Shown here one piece after another: positions 17,677 to 25,737 of a stretch of 64,000 nucleotides of DNA. Both the position numbers and the translations under genes were made by a program. Position 1 is the first letter of the stretch, and each line of letters begins with the position of its first letter. The stretch covers positions 124,001 to 188,000 of the forward strand of contig NZ_JAAGVZ010000004.1 in NCBI RefSeq assembly GCF_010882125.1, read 5' to 3'. The DNA comes from Peribacillus alkalitolerans. GTDB taxonomy: Bacteria > Bacillota > Bacilli > Bacillales > DSM-1321. The notes under the pieces are model-generated. The model saw only the letters and a program-made list of their open reading frames with translations. It was not told the origin of the DNA and did not search any database.

Positions 17677-18577
17677 ATTGCTTGTTCTCCGTCTCTTGTA
17701 AAAAATTTGTGATAGAAGTCTTCAATAAATCTAAGTTATCAATGAGGGGAGAGTGCCCACAACCCGTAAGTTCAATATACTTAGCAACTGGACCAAGATC
17801 CTGTATGATCTCTTTTGTCATGGTGTCCGTCACAACCAAATCCTCGTCCCCACGAAGGATAAGAACTGGGATGCAAATTTTCTCCACCTTGCTAGAACCT
17901 GCCCTCACTCCAGATTCATTGCTGATATTAAATGTATTCAATGAATGATACACCTCAGCTAAGTTACGTTGTGTAAGCATATCATCTAAATATTCATCGT
18001 ATTGTTCAGCACTTGGTTGGTTTTTCGTATAAATCAAACTATTCCATATCGCCTTTAGGAGCTCTTTATTACCCGAATCATACGCCCCTTGGATGGGAAT
18101 AGTCCGGATAGGATCTTTTTTAATGTCTTCCAATGTAGATAATCGCTTCGTTACATCCAATGCTCCGTCTTCATTTGTGCCAAAGAACGGGTATCCTCTA
18201 GTCGAAGCAGAAGCCAATAAAACCAACTGATTGCAATACCCAGGATAATCTGCACAAAACTCCATGGATACCGCTCCTCCTGTTGACCATCCAACCATTG
18301 CAAAATCCTTTAATCCTAGTTCATCGACGAAAGATTTTATGTCGTCTGCAAAGTCCTTAATGGATTCTACTGGTTTCAAATAGGTGGAGATTCCGAACCC
18401 TCTCATATCGACTGCGTATATTTTATATTGATGGTCAAACGCTTCCATTAACAGATCCCAGTGCATAGAGGATGTCATGTTGCCATGGACCAGAAGGACA
18501 ATTTTTTCCCCACTTTCACGTTCTCTGTACCCTAAAGTTTCACCATTTGGTAATGTAACACTCTTCAATGTAATCAT
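17660..18577 (-). CDS. Alpha/beta hydrolase
   Basis: About 305 aa. Oxyanion motif VHGNMTSS, nucleophile elbow GWSTG, the acid in LRGDEDLVV and the His in GCGHSPL complete a Ser-Asp-His triad. The start is taken as the ATG of MITLKSVTLPNGE, which follows GAGGAGG; an in-frame GTG two codons earlier is also possible. The stop of the FabH-like gene lies 16 bases upstream, so the two are coupled. Likely an esterase, thioesterase or C-C hydrolase in the cluster's pathway; the substrate is unknown. Confidence 0.85.
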   Translation of the reverse strand: MITLKSVTLPNGETLGYRERESGEKIVLLVHGNMTSSMHWDLLMEAFDHQYKIYAVDMRGFGISTYLKPVESIKDFADDIKSFVDELGLKDFAMVGWSTGGAVSMEFCADYPGYCNQLVLLASASTRGYPFFGTNEDGALDVTKRLSTLEDIKKDPIRTIPIQGAYDSGNKELLKAIWNSLIYTKNQPSAEQYDEYLDDMLTQRNLAEVYHSLNTFNISNESGVRAGSSKVEKICIPVLILRGDEDLVVTDTMTKEIIQDLGPVAKYIELTGCGHSPLIDNLDLLKTSITNFLQETENKQYEIKG

Positions 18578-18593
18578 AGTCACCACTCCTCCT

Positions 18594-19604
18594 CTATTCT
18601 CCCCAGCGAATAACCGTAGCTCCCCATGCATATCCAATTCCAGCGCTCACTAAAACCACAATATCCCCGATTTTTAATTTGCCTTGTTGTTCTGCTAACT
18701 CTAGAGATAAAATTTGATCAATTTGACCAATATGACCATACTTATTCAAATAAATCGACTGATCCTCCTCAAGCCCTAACTGAGACAGTACATAATCATG
18801 TGCTGATTTTTTCATATGAAGGATTCCTAAATAATTAATGTCTTGCTCGGAATAACCACTTTTTCTTAGAGCTTCCCTGATGACATATAGAAAATTTTCC
18901 ATCGATTTCTCTTCCAGGCGCGCCTTCATCCCTTGTGGGTCCAATACATCGAGCTTATTTAAACTCTGGTCAATGGCTTCCTTTGATATTGGATGCTTTG
19001 TTCCCCCAGCAACTACCACAACGTCTTCAGAAAAAGAACCATCCGTAATGATGGAACTTTCGAGCAATAGATTGCTTGAAACACCTTTTTGTAGGATAAT
19101 GGCTCCTCCACCTGTACCAAGGTTGAACATGAAACGGGTTCTCTCATTCTTGTAATCTATAAAGTCACCATTTCTATATCCACCCGCCAAAAGAATCGTT
19201 TTAACACCTGGATCAGAACGGAGAATGTCCTTCGCTAACTTAAGAGCCATGATAGTCGTTCCGCATCGAAGAGCCATGTCAAAAGCCCAGGCATTTACGG
19301 CTCCAATCTCATGCTGTAGTTTGATGCCCGCTGTCCAGAGTGGATATTCTTTATGCTCTTCTCCTATATAAATGATTCCATCTATATCGTTTGGGTCAAT
19401 CTTTGCTTTTTGAATGGCTTTTCTGGCAGCCCAAATTCCCATTTCACAGGTATGATCATCTTCACCAGGTATCGTTTTTTTTAAGATTCCTAGTTTTCTT
19501 TCTACAATTTCCTGTGGCATTCCTGCTAGTTCGCTTATTTCTTTTGAGGTTTGATATGATTCGGGCAAATAAGTCCCCCACCCGATTATCCCAATATCCG
19601 CCAT
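18594..19604 (-). CDS. FabH-like 3-oxoacyl-ACP synthase III with Cys-His-His active site
   Basis: Thiolase-fold condensing enzyme of 336 aa. The nucleophile is C114 in DMALRCGTT; H263 in ILHMKK matches the FabH His. At the FabH Asn position (usually GNTSA) the sequence reads YGHIGQID, giving H291. This is a Cys-His-His set, as in KAS I/II, inside a KAS III-like chain. Gly-rich GTGGGAIIL and the C-terminal SAGIGYAWGA loop are intact, so it should be active. It may condense, cleave or transfer an acyl group rather than start fatty-acid synthesis, given the catabolic neighbours. Confidence 0.85.
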   Translation of the reverse strand: MADIGIIGWGTYLPESYQTSKEISELAGMPQEIVERKLGILKKTIPGEDDHTCEMGIWAARKAIQKAKIDPNDIDGIIYIGEEHKEYPLWTAGIKLQHEIGAVNAWAFDMALRCGTTIMALKLAKDILRSDPGVKTILLAGGYRNGDFIDYKNERTRFMFNLGTGGGAIILQKGVSSNLLLESSIITDGSFSEDVVVVAGGTKHPISKEAIDQSLNKLDVLDPQGMKARLEEKSMENFLYVIREALRKSGYSEQDINYLGILHMKKSAHDYVLSQLGLEEDQSIYLNKYGHIGQIDQILSLELAEQQGKLKIGDIVVLVSAGIGYAWGATVIRWGE

Positions 19605-19620
19605 ACCTTCTCCCCTCCAT

Positions 19621-19818
19621 TTAGACTTTATCCATTACATCATTCGATTGCATCCAATCCTGTAGGAATAACGATACTTCTTCGATATTCTCAAACGTCA
19701 TTTCTGTTTCATCTTGGACATGGGTTACTTTGATTCTCCACTTCTTTTGACCACTCTCCGGCTCCATACTTGCAAGATGAAAACGGACAATGAAAGAGGT
19801 GACACTTGGAGCACTCAT
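19621..19818 (-). CDS. 65-aa protein of the Liv/FabH-like cluster
   Basis: Unrecognised soluble protein beginning MSAPSVTSFIVRFHLASMEPESG. The alternating pattern (FIVRFHLA, KWRIKVTHV, EMTFENIEEVSLFLQDWM) suggests three beta strands and a C-terminal helix. It sits 11 bases after livM and 16 before the FabH-like gene, so it is inside the operon and probably a small accessory or binding protein of the pathway. The start ATG follows GGAGGAATC. Confidence 0.65.
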   Translation of the reverse strand: MSAPSVTSFIVRFHLASMEPESGQKKWRIKVTHVQDETEMTFENIEEVSLFLQDWMQSNDVMDKV

Positions 19819-19829
19819 GATTCCTCCTC

Positions 19830-20840
19830 CTAGCCAGCCAATTTTTTATCTGATTCAACTTTTGTCTTTTTCACTTTCTTTTTTTCCTTCAATAAAGTGA
19901 TACTTCCAACAATTCCTTGAGGGAAGAACATCACAGCAAGAATAAAAACAATTCCAAACAGGATAATCCATCTCTCAAAAATCCAATGGACTTTCGATAG
20001 CCCTGTGAGCCAATGGTGGGCAAACTCAATGATTCCTGATCCAATCACCGCACCGATAAGCGTTCCAACTCCACCGATAATCGTCATAAGCAGTGCATCC
20101 AATGTTATATCCATTGTAAAAACACTCGTATTGACAAAGCGGAGTGATAAAGCATATAAAGAACCCGCAAGGCTTGCTAATATTCCGGATACGACACTGG
20201 CAATTACCTTATAATGAAGGACCTTATATCCAAGAGATTCAGTTCGATGTTCATTTTCCTTTATCGCAACCAATACCCTCCCTAGCGGAGAATGAATGAA
20301 TCGCTTTAAACAAAAGAAAACCAAAACCATACATACGAGGCAGATTAAATAGAAGCTGGTACGATCACGGAAAACTTCTGGAACCCTAAAAGTAAAACCG
20401 TCATTCCCATACGTAAGTGTTCTCCATTTTTCGGCAGCCACCAGAAATAATCCAGATAATGCTAGTGTCAGCATTGCATAAAAGTGACTTTTCAGGCGTA
20501 AAGTCATCAAACCGACAACAAAACTCACCACGGCTGATAACAGTATCCCTACTAAAATGGCTAGAACGACAAACATCAAATCAGGCTCAAACCTCTTCAA
20601 AAAAATACTGGCAGAATAAGCACCAATACCGAAGAACATAGCGTGACCAAATGATACAATCCCGGTGTATCCAAGTAGAATGTCATAGCTCATCGCAAAT
20701 ATTGCAAAGATAAAAATTTGGGTAAAGAGAATTAGCAAGTTCCTGTCTTCATATACAAACGGAAAAATAAACAATCCTAAACTTACGAAAAGAAATAGTA
20801 GATTTACTTTATCTTCCTTCCATTTATGTGTCAGTTTCAT
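19830..20840 (-). CDS. livM: Liv-type ABC permease LivM
   Basis: Second membrane subunit of a branched-chain-amino-acid-type (HAAT) importer, 336 aa with about ten spans. The family signatures GYTGIVSFGHAMFFGIGAYSAS and the coupling segment VAIKENEHRTESLGYKV are present, followed by LDALLMTIIGGVGTLIGAVIG. A basic tail (KKKVKKTK) ends the protein. Start lies 4 bases after livH. In this cluster it probably imports an aromatic, aliphatic or amide-type acid rather than leucine. Confidence 0.92.
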   Translation of the reverse strand: MKLTHKWKEDKVNLLFLFVSLGLFIFPFVYEDRNLLILFTQIFIFAIFAMSYDILLGYTGIVSFGHAMFFGIGAYSASIFLKRFEPDLMFVVLAILVGILLSAVVSFVVGLMTLRLKSHFYAMLTLALSGLFLVAAEKWRTLTYGNDGFTFRVPEVFRDRTSFYLICLVCMVLVFFCLKRFIHSPLGRVLVAIKENEHRTESLGYKVLHYKVIASVVSGILASLAGSLYALSLRFVNTSVFTMDITLDALLMTIIGGVGTLIGAVIGSGIIEFAHHWLTGLSKVHWIFERWIILFGIVFILAVMFFPQGIVGSITLLKEKKKVKKTKVESDKKLAG

Positions 20841-20844
20841 CTCA

Positions 20845-21705
20845 TCACCCCTTCACCGCGAACAACCCAGTTGGTTTAAATATTAATACGACCGCCATTA
20901 AAATCATGTTGACTGCTAAAGATAGGTCTGGTACATAGTAGGCCATATAAGAACCTGTTAAACCAACCAATATTGCCGCTAAAACCGATCCAGTAATATT
21001 CCCCATACCTCCAATGACAACTACGATGAACGCTAGAATTGCGAATTCCAGCCCCATTTCCGCATGGATCACACCTGAATATGGCCCTAATAACGCTCCA
21101 CCTAAAGCTGCCATCGCAGCACCCGCCATAAATACATATAGAAACACTCGGTTAATGTTGATACCTAAAGCTTGAATCATTTCTTTATTCATTACTCCAG
21201 CACGTACTATCAATCCAATTTTCGTTTTCTTTAGGATGTAATGAATTATGAAGTAAACTAAAGCACCTACCAAAATAATGAATGCTCTGTACTTGATGAT
21301 AAGGATGTCACCTATTTCCCAGCTTCCCTTTAAATACTCAGGCGCAGAAACGGCAATTTGATTAGGACCCCAAACGACTTTTAATAATTCTGATAAAACC
21401 AACATGAAGCCTAATGTAATTAAGATTTGCTGAACATGATTGCCATAAACAGGTTTGATGATCCACTTTTCTGTAATAAATCCTAATATTAAGCCAGTCA
21501 AAATTGCCCCCAAGATTCCCACTAGAAAGCTGTCTGTCAGCGCATACACCCATACTCCACTATAAGCACCCCAGGCAAACAATCCTCCATGGGCAAAATT
21601 CAGGACATCCATCAGACCAAAAATCAGCGTAAGTCCGGCTGCCAATAGAAATATCAACATCCCTGTCGCCAATCCATTGATGGTCAAATTAAAAAACAAT
21701 TCCAT
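20845..21705 (-). CDS. livH: Liv-type ABC permease LivH
   Basis: First membrane subunit of the importer, 286 aa, about eight spans. Typical elements are LTLIFGLMDVLNFAHGGLFAWGAYSG near the N-terminus and MGLEFAILAFIVVVIGGMGNITGSVLAA near the end, matching the HAAT permease family. It follows livF by 11 bases with GGAGGTGCC as ribosome site. Confidence 0.92.
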   Translation of the reverse strand: MELFFNLTINGLATGMLIFLLAAGLTLIFGLMDVLNFAHGGLFAWGAYSGVWVYALTDSFLVGILGAILTGLILGFITEKWIIKPVYGNHVQQILITLGFMLVLSELLKVVWGPNQIAVSAPEYLKGSWEIGDILIIKYRAFIILVGALVYFIIHYILKKTKIGLIVRAGVMNKEMIQALGININRVFLYVFMAGAAMAALGGALLGPYSGVIHAEMGLEFAILAFIVVVIGGMGNITGSVLAAILVGLTGSYMAYYVPDLSLAVNMILMAVVLIFKPTGLFAVKG

Positions 21706-21716
21706 ATGGCACCTCC

Positions 21717-22424
21717 TTACGCAATTCCTAAATATTTTCTTCTAAGGACTTCATCTTCGCGGAGTTCGTTCATTCGCCCATTGTATACGGTTCTGCCATC
21801 GTCAATAATATAGAAGCTGTCCCCTATCGCACTTGCCATTAAAAAGTTCTGCTCAACTAGCACAATGGTCGTTTTTTGCTTCATTTGTTGAATTGAATCC
21901 ATTACTTTCTCTACCACTATTGGGGCAAGTCCTTTACTTGGTTCGTCTATCAAAAGTAAATCGCTTTCACGAACATAGGCACGGGCTATCGAAAGCATTT
22001 GCTTCTGACCTCCACTCAGAAATCCACCTTGTTTTTTCCAGAAGGTCTTCAAATCTGGAAAAAGCTGAAGAATCCATTCAACCTTTTTAAGAGTTTCATC
22101 ATCTTCTTTCCTTATCGCAACCTTCATGTTTTCTTCAACCGTTAATTCACCAAAAATACCTTGATCCTCCGGCACATACCCCATCCCCAAATTGGCAATC
22201 TCATACGGTGGCAAGCCTTGAATGCTTTTGCCTTTATAAAGGACAGAACCTTTTGAAGGTGGGTTTAACCCCATAATAGACCGTAAAGTAGTCGTCTTTC
22301 CGGCCCCGTTCCTACCTAACAGGACTGTGACTTCTCCTTGAGGCACTTGGAAGGATATATCCTGGAGGATATGGTATTGCCCGATATACGTTTCAACATT
22401 TGAAAGACTAAGCAGTGTATTCAT
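21717..22424 (-). CDS. livF: Liv-type ABC ATPase LivF
   Basis: Cytoplasmic ATPase of 235 aa with Walker A GRNGAGKTT, the signature LSGGQKQMLSIARA and Walker B LLLIDEPSKGL. The motif GYVPEDQGIFGELTVEENM is specific to LivF. It overlaps livG by 17 bases, so the two ATPases are translated together. Confidence 0.93.
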   Translation of the reverse strand: MNTLLSLSNVETYIGQYHILQDISFQVPQGEVTVLLGRNGAGKTTTLRSIMGLNPPSKGSVLYKGKSIQGLPPYEIANLGMGYVPEDQGIFGELTVEENMKVAIRKEDDETLKKVEWILQLFPDLKTFWKKQGGFLSGGQKQMLSIARAYVRESDLLLIDEPSKGLAPIVVEKVMDSIQQMKQKTTIVLVEQNFLMASAIGDSFYIIDDGRTVYNGRMNELREDEVLRRKYLGIA

Positions 22425-23175
22425 CGTATAGTCCTCCTAAATATGCAGTTTGTACGGTTTCATTGTCCATGATGTCTCGAGGTGTTCCATCGGCTAAAAG
22501 CTTGCCGTTAAAAAGGACCATGATGCTATCAGATAAATCCATAATCATGTCCATCTTGTGTTCAATCAATAAGATCGTTTTATTACCTTCTTTCTTAATA
22601 TTTTTGATGACCTCCAGAATCATAGGAACATCTTCAAGTGACATTCCTGCAGTTGGTTCATCCAGTAATAGAAGTGAAGGTTCCAGTGCTAAAATCATTG
22701 CAATTTCCAATTTTCTTTTTTCGCCATGAGCCAAGTTTTTGGCCAAAGTACCCGACTTATTTTCAAGACGAACTAACTGAAGCCAATGATGCGCCCTCTC
22801 TTCAAATTCCTTATACTTTTTAAAATGCTGAAGCATTTGGTATCGAACCTTTTGTTGGGATTGCACTGCTAATCTGACATTCTCTAAAACTGTCAGGTTG
22901 GGAAAGACATTTGTTATTTGAAACGACCTTCCCATTCCAAGCCTCGTTCTTTCCATAGGAGATAATTTTGTCACGTCCTGATGTTGGAATCTAATTCTTC
23001 CTTCTGTAGTTGCCAGTTGACCACTTAATAAATTAAACAGCGTTGTTTTTCCTGCTCCATTGGGACCAATTATCGATTTAAACTCATTCTCTTTCACCGA
23101 AAATGTGACACCATCCACTGCTTTATGTGCCCCGAAGGCAATGCCGACCCCATTCGTTTGAAGTAGTACGGACAT
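22408..23175 (-). CDS. livG: Liv-type ABC ATPase LivG
   Basis: ATPase of about 255 aa with Walker A GPNGAGKTTLFNLLSG, the insertion TRLGMGRSFQITNVFPNLTVLENV typical of LivG, signature AHGEKRKLEIAMILA (a Liv variant of LSGGQ) and Walker B LLLDEPTAGM. The start is placed at MSVLLQTNGVG, which has AAAGGAG 8 bases upstream; the longer frame has no ribosome site and crosses the intercistronic hairpin. Confidence 0.92.
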   Translation of the reverse strand: MSVLLQTNGVGIAFGAHKAVDGVTFSVKENEFKSIIGPNGAGKTTLFNLLSGQLATTEGRIRFQHQDVTKLSPMERTRLGMGRSFQITNVFPNLTVLENVRLAVQSQQKVRYQMLQHFKKYKEFEERAHHWLQLVRLENKSGTLAKNLAHGEKRKLEIAMILALEPSLLLLDEPTAGMSLEDVPMILEVIKNIKKEGNKTILLIEHKMDMIMDLSDSIMVLFNGKLLADGTPRDIMDNETVQTAYLGGLYDEYTA

Positions 23176-23203
23176 ACTGCCCACTCCTTTCATTTTGAAA
23201 GAA

Positions 23204-23289
23204 GGGGCTGACCCAAGTTGAAGAGCCAAGCACTTAGTTCTCTACTAATCTTAGAGAGCTTACAGCGCTAGTATCTTTGGGTCGGCCCC
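23204..23289 (-). promoter_or_regulatory. Large intercistronic hairpin between the binding protein and livG
   Basis: Outer arms GGGGCTGACCCAA and TTGGGTCGGCCCC (one wobble) enclose about 60 bases with an inner stem TCTCTA / TAGAGA. No U-run follows on the minus strand. It probably stabilises the binding-protein mRNA or acts as a partial attenuator so that the binding protein is made in excess. Confidence 0.6.
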
Positions 23290-23298
23290 TTCGGTTAA

Positions 23299-24519
23299 TT
23301 AATTACGGATTGGCGGAGCCGTTTCTTCTGGTGTCAATTCGCGAATTAACACGGGTACTGGATACGGAACTCCATCTTTATTCTCTAGCTTGATTGCATA
23401 CAACGTTTGAAGAGCTTGATGATCTTCTTTACGGAATGTCATTTTTCCTTTAGGAGTTTCAAAGCTCATTCCCTCCATTGTTTCAATCAGCTTTTCAGAA
23501 TCTGTATCTCCCTCTGATTGTTTAAGTGCTTCTACAATAGCAATCGCAGCACTCATGCCACCAGGAGTGAACAAATCTGGGACCTCTCCATTAAAACGTT
23601 TCTTATGTTCTTCTACTAACCAGTTATTGACTTCATTTTTTGGCAGGTCATGATAATACACACTGAAACCTTCCATTCCCACCAACGCGCCCATCGTTCC
23701 AAGAGCCGCGATATCCGGAGCTCCTGTTGAAATTTTGATACCTTTATCTTGCACCTTCATATCAACAATTTGGTTCCAAGGTGAGTTGGCACCAGCCCAT
23801 ACAACAAATAAATAGTCTGGCTTGTTATCAATTACCTTTTGAACATTGGAGGTAAAATCAGTTGCAGCTGGATCTGCATATTCCTCATGCGTGACTTTAG
23901 CTCCAAGCTTTTCTGCGGCTTCTTTAAAAGCAGCAATACCGTCACGGCCAAACGAATTATCCGGTGCGAATGTCGCAATCTTTACTCCATCCTTAGCGAT
24001 GGCAGCCGCTCCTGCAACAGCATCCTGTGAGGAGTTTCTTGAAGTACGGAATAGATATGGATTGAATTCTGACCCAGTGATACTATCAGCAACTGCTGGC
24101 TCAACAACCATGATCTTTTGGTATTCTTCAGCTAAAGGAAGCACCGCCAACGTATCACCAGAGCTAGAAGATCCAACTAAGAAATCTACACCATCTTCTT
24201 CAAGTAACTTTGTAGCTTTTTGAACCGCAACCTCTGGCTTTGTTTCAGTATCTTCAATTACAAACTCAATCTTCTTGCCAGCAACCTCTCTCGTACCGTC
24301 CGTTGCATAATCAAGACCTAACTCAAATCCTCTTGTCGATTGTTTACCATAAGATTCAAGTGCCCCCGTCATGGAAGCTAAGACACCGATTTTTATTGTT
24401 TCTTTGCTTTCTTCCTTTTCTTCCTTAGGTTCCGAAGAAGACTTAGAATTACATGCCGAAGCGAAAATCAGCAAGAAGCATAGCACAAGCATGACAGCCG
24501 AAAATTTTCTTTTCCTCAT
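23299..24519 (-). CDS. Liv-type ABC substrate-binding lipoprotein
   Basis: Periplasmic-type binding protein (about 406 aa) anchored by lipid: basic start MRKRKFS, hydrophobic core, lipobox FASAC, then a Lys/Glu-rich linker. The domain starts IKIGVLASMTGALESYGKQSTRGFELGLDYA and has VDFLVGSSSSGDTLAVLPLAEEYQKIMV, typical of peripla_BP_6 proteins of the LivK/AmiC type. The ATG of MRKRKF is chosen because GGGGG lies upstream. First gene of the operon, expressed from an activator-type promoter, and probably in excess over the rest because of the hairpin after it. Confidence 0.9.
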   Translation of the reverse strand: MRKRKFSAVMLVLCFLLIFASACNSKSSSEPKEEKEESKETIKIGVLASMTGALESYGKQSTRGFELGLDYATDGTREVAGKKIEFVIEDTETKPEVAVQKATKLLEEDGVDFLVGSSSSGDTLAVLPLAEEYQKIMVVEPAVADSITGSEFNPYLFRTSRNSSQDAVAGAAAIAKDGVKIATFAPDNSFGRDGIAAFKEAAEKLGAKVTHEEYADPAATDFTSNVQKVIDNKPDYLFVVWAGANSPWNQIVDMKVQDKGIKISTGAPDIAALGTMGALVGMEGFSVYYHDLPKNEVNNWLVEEHKKRFNGEVPDLFTPGGMSAAIAIVEALKQSEGDTDSEKLIETMEGMSFETPKGKMTFRKEDHQALQTLYAIKLENKDGVPYPVPVLIRELTPEETAPPIRN

Positions 24520-24571
24520 CCACACTACCCCCATTATTAACTTGTATTAAAAGCACACATGCTTTGAATGT

Positions 24572-24604
24572 ATCGTACAAGGAGGAAGTTACAGAGTAGT
24601 TACA
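24572..24604 (-). promoter_or_regulatory. Activator-type promoter of the Liv operon
   Basis: Minus strand TGTAAC-TACTC-TGTAAC, 10 bases, then TACGAT. Same geometry as at 16851-16883, and at a similar distance from the start codon. The half-sites are 11 bases apart, as for OmpR/PhoB-type regulators. Confidence 0.6.
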
Positions 24605-24667
24605 AATGTTAGAAAAGACAATTGAGGATTCTACAACTTAAAAATAGGCTATGTTAATGCTCTTTGT

Positions 24668-24828
24668 TTATTTGGCACTAGGTTGATTGAAGCGGAAGGC
24701 TCGAGACTCCTTCGGGAAAAGAGTGTTAAGGGAGACCCCACAGGCACAAGAGACGTGGAGGCTCCCGAACCACCCGCTGAAAGTGAGCGTCCGAAGCGGA
24801 AATCAACCCGCAGGTTTAACTGAGCTAA
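24668..24828 (+). repeat. Intergenic repeat family B, copy 1
   Basis: Element with terminal inverted GGTTGATT / AATCAACC and an inner part containing GACTCCTTCGGG, GGGAGACCCCACAGGC and GGAGGCTCCC. Related to the inverted copy at 46148-46268. With the promoter it fills the 376-base gap 24520-24895; no gene is seen. Confidence 0.65.
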
Positions 24829-24876
24829 AAAAAAAGTGACTTAAAAGGTCGTCCATTAACGATCTTCTAAGTCACC
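24829..24876 (-). terminator. Terminator of the atypical response-regulator gene
   Basis: Minus-strand stem GGTGACTTAGAAGATCGT / ACGACCTTTTAAGTCAC with small mismatches, followed by a run of nine T. Confidence 0.8.
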
Positions 24877-24895
24877 CTTAATTTATGAAAGGATT

Positions 24896-25642
24896 TTATA
24901 ATTCAACTGTTTTAAAAACTAATTTCTGTTCATTGTTTTTCGATTGAGTATACATTTTTTTCTTTTCAATTTTATAGCCTACTCCCCACACAGTAGAAAT
25001 AGTCACATCTTGAGTATAGATTTGCATTTTCTTTCTGATCCTATTTAAATGTGTATCAATCATGCGATCATCGTGAAGCGTATCATATCCCCAAATTGTC
25101 ATCATTAATTCTCGACGAGTAACAACTTCACCAACTTTTTTAAGTAATATCCACAATATTGCGAATTCTTTTCTTGTAAATAGGACTTCTTCCGAATCAA
25201 TATATACTTTATAACTCGATTTATTCATTGTGATATTACCAAAGGTATACACGTTTTCCTCTTCTTTGAATTCTTCGGAATTCTTGTTTTTCTTTAGATG
25301 AATCGTGATTCTATACATTAATTCACGAAAGCTCATTGGTTTTTGAATAATGTCGTCTGCTCCCGCTTCAAAACAATTCACTTTTTCATCCTCGTGAAGA
25401 TTTTGATACGTGATAAATATTGGTGAACCTGAACTGGGACGAATTTGTTTACATATTTCTAATGCATGCAATTTAGGTACTTCATAACTAATAATTATTA
25501 TATCCACTTTTTCTTGAATAGCCTTTACCATACCACTTATACCATCCCTACTATCTAAAACTTCAAACGAAGTAGAAAAAAACTGATGGTACTGGTCAAT
25601 AATTAAAGCATCATCCTCTATTACAAGCATTTTCTTGACCAT
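24896..25642 (-). CDS. OmpR/PhoB-family response regulator lacking the phospho-accepting Asp
   Basis: Protein of 248 aa with a receiver domain (1-115) and a winged-helix DNA-binding domain (about 130-230; FTRKEFAILWILLKKVGEVVTRREL, DTHLNRIRKKM, TVWGVGYKIE). The acidic pocket (E9-D10-D11) and conserved Lys in IQKPMSF remain, but the Asp expected in the VDIIIIxYEVP strand is S52, so it cannot be phosphorylated normally. No kinase is adjacent. It lies 95 bases after oppF without an obvious terminator and upstream of the Liv operon. A basic tail follows the DNA-binding domain. Confidence 0.87.
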   Translation of the reverse strand: MVKKMLVIEDDALIIDQYHQFFSTSFEVLDSRDGISGMVKAIQEKVDIIIISYEVPKLHALEICKQIRPSSGSPIFITYQNLHEDEKVNCFEAGADDIIQKPMSFRELMYRITIHLKKNKNSEEFKEEENVYTFGNITMNKSSYKVYIDSEEVLFTRKEFAILWILLKKVGEVVTRRELMMTIWGYDTLHDDRMIDTHLNRIRKKMQIYTQDVTISTVWGVGYKIEKKKMYTQSKNNEQKLVFKTVEL

Positions 25643-25737
25643 TAAAATCCTCCACTTAACCGAAATTACCTATAGATATATTCGTGACATATGGACCATT
25701 ACCCTTTCGAAAGTCCCGAATAATATAAAAATTTTTT

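Noticed and set aside
15334-24519. Simple branched-chain amino-acid transporter
   Set aside because: The linked FabH-like, hydrolase, reductase and CoA-ligase genes and the shared promoter make a catabolic role more likely.
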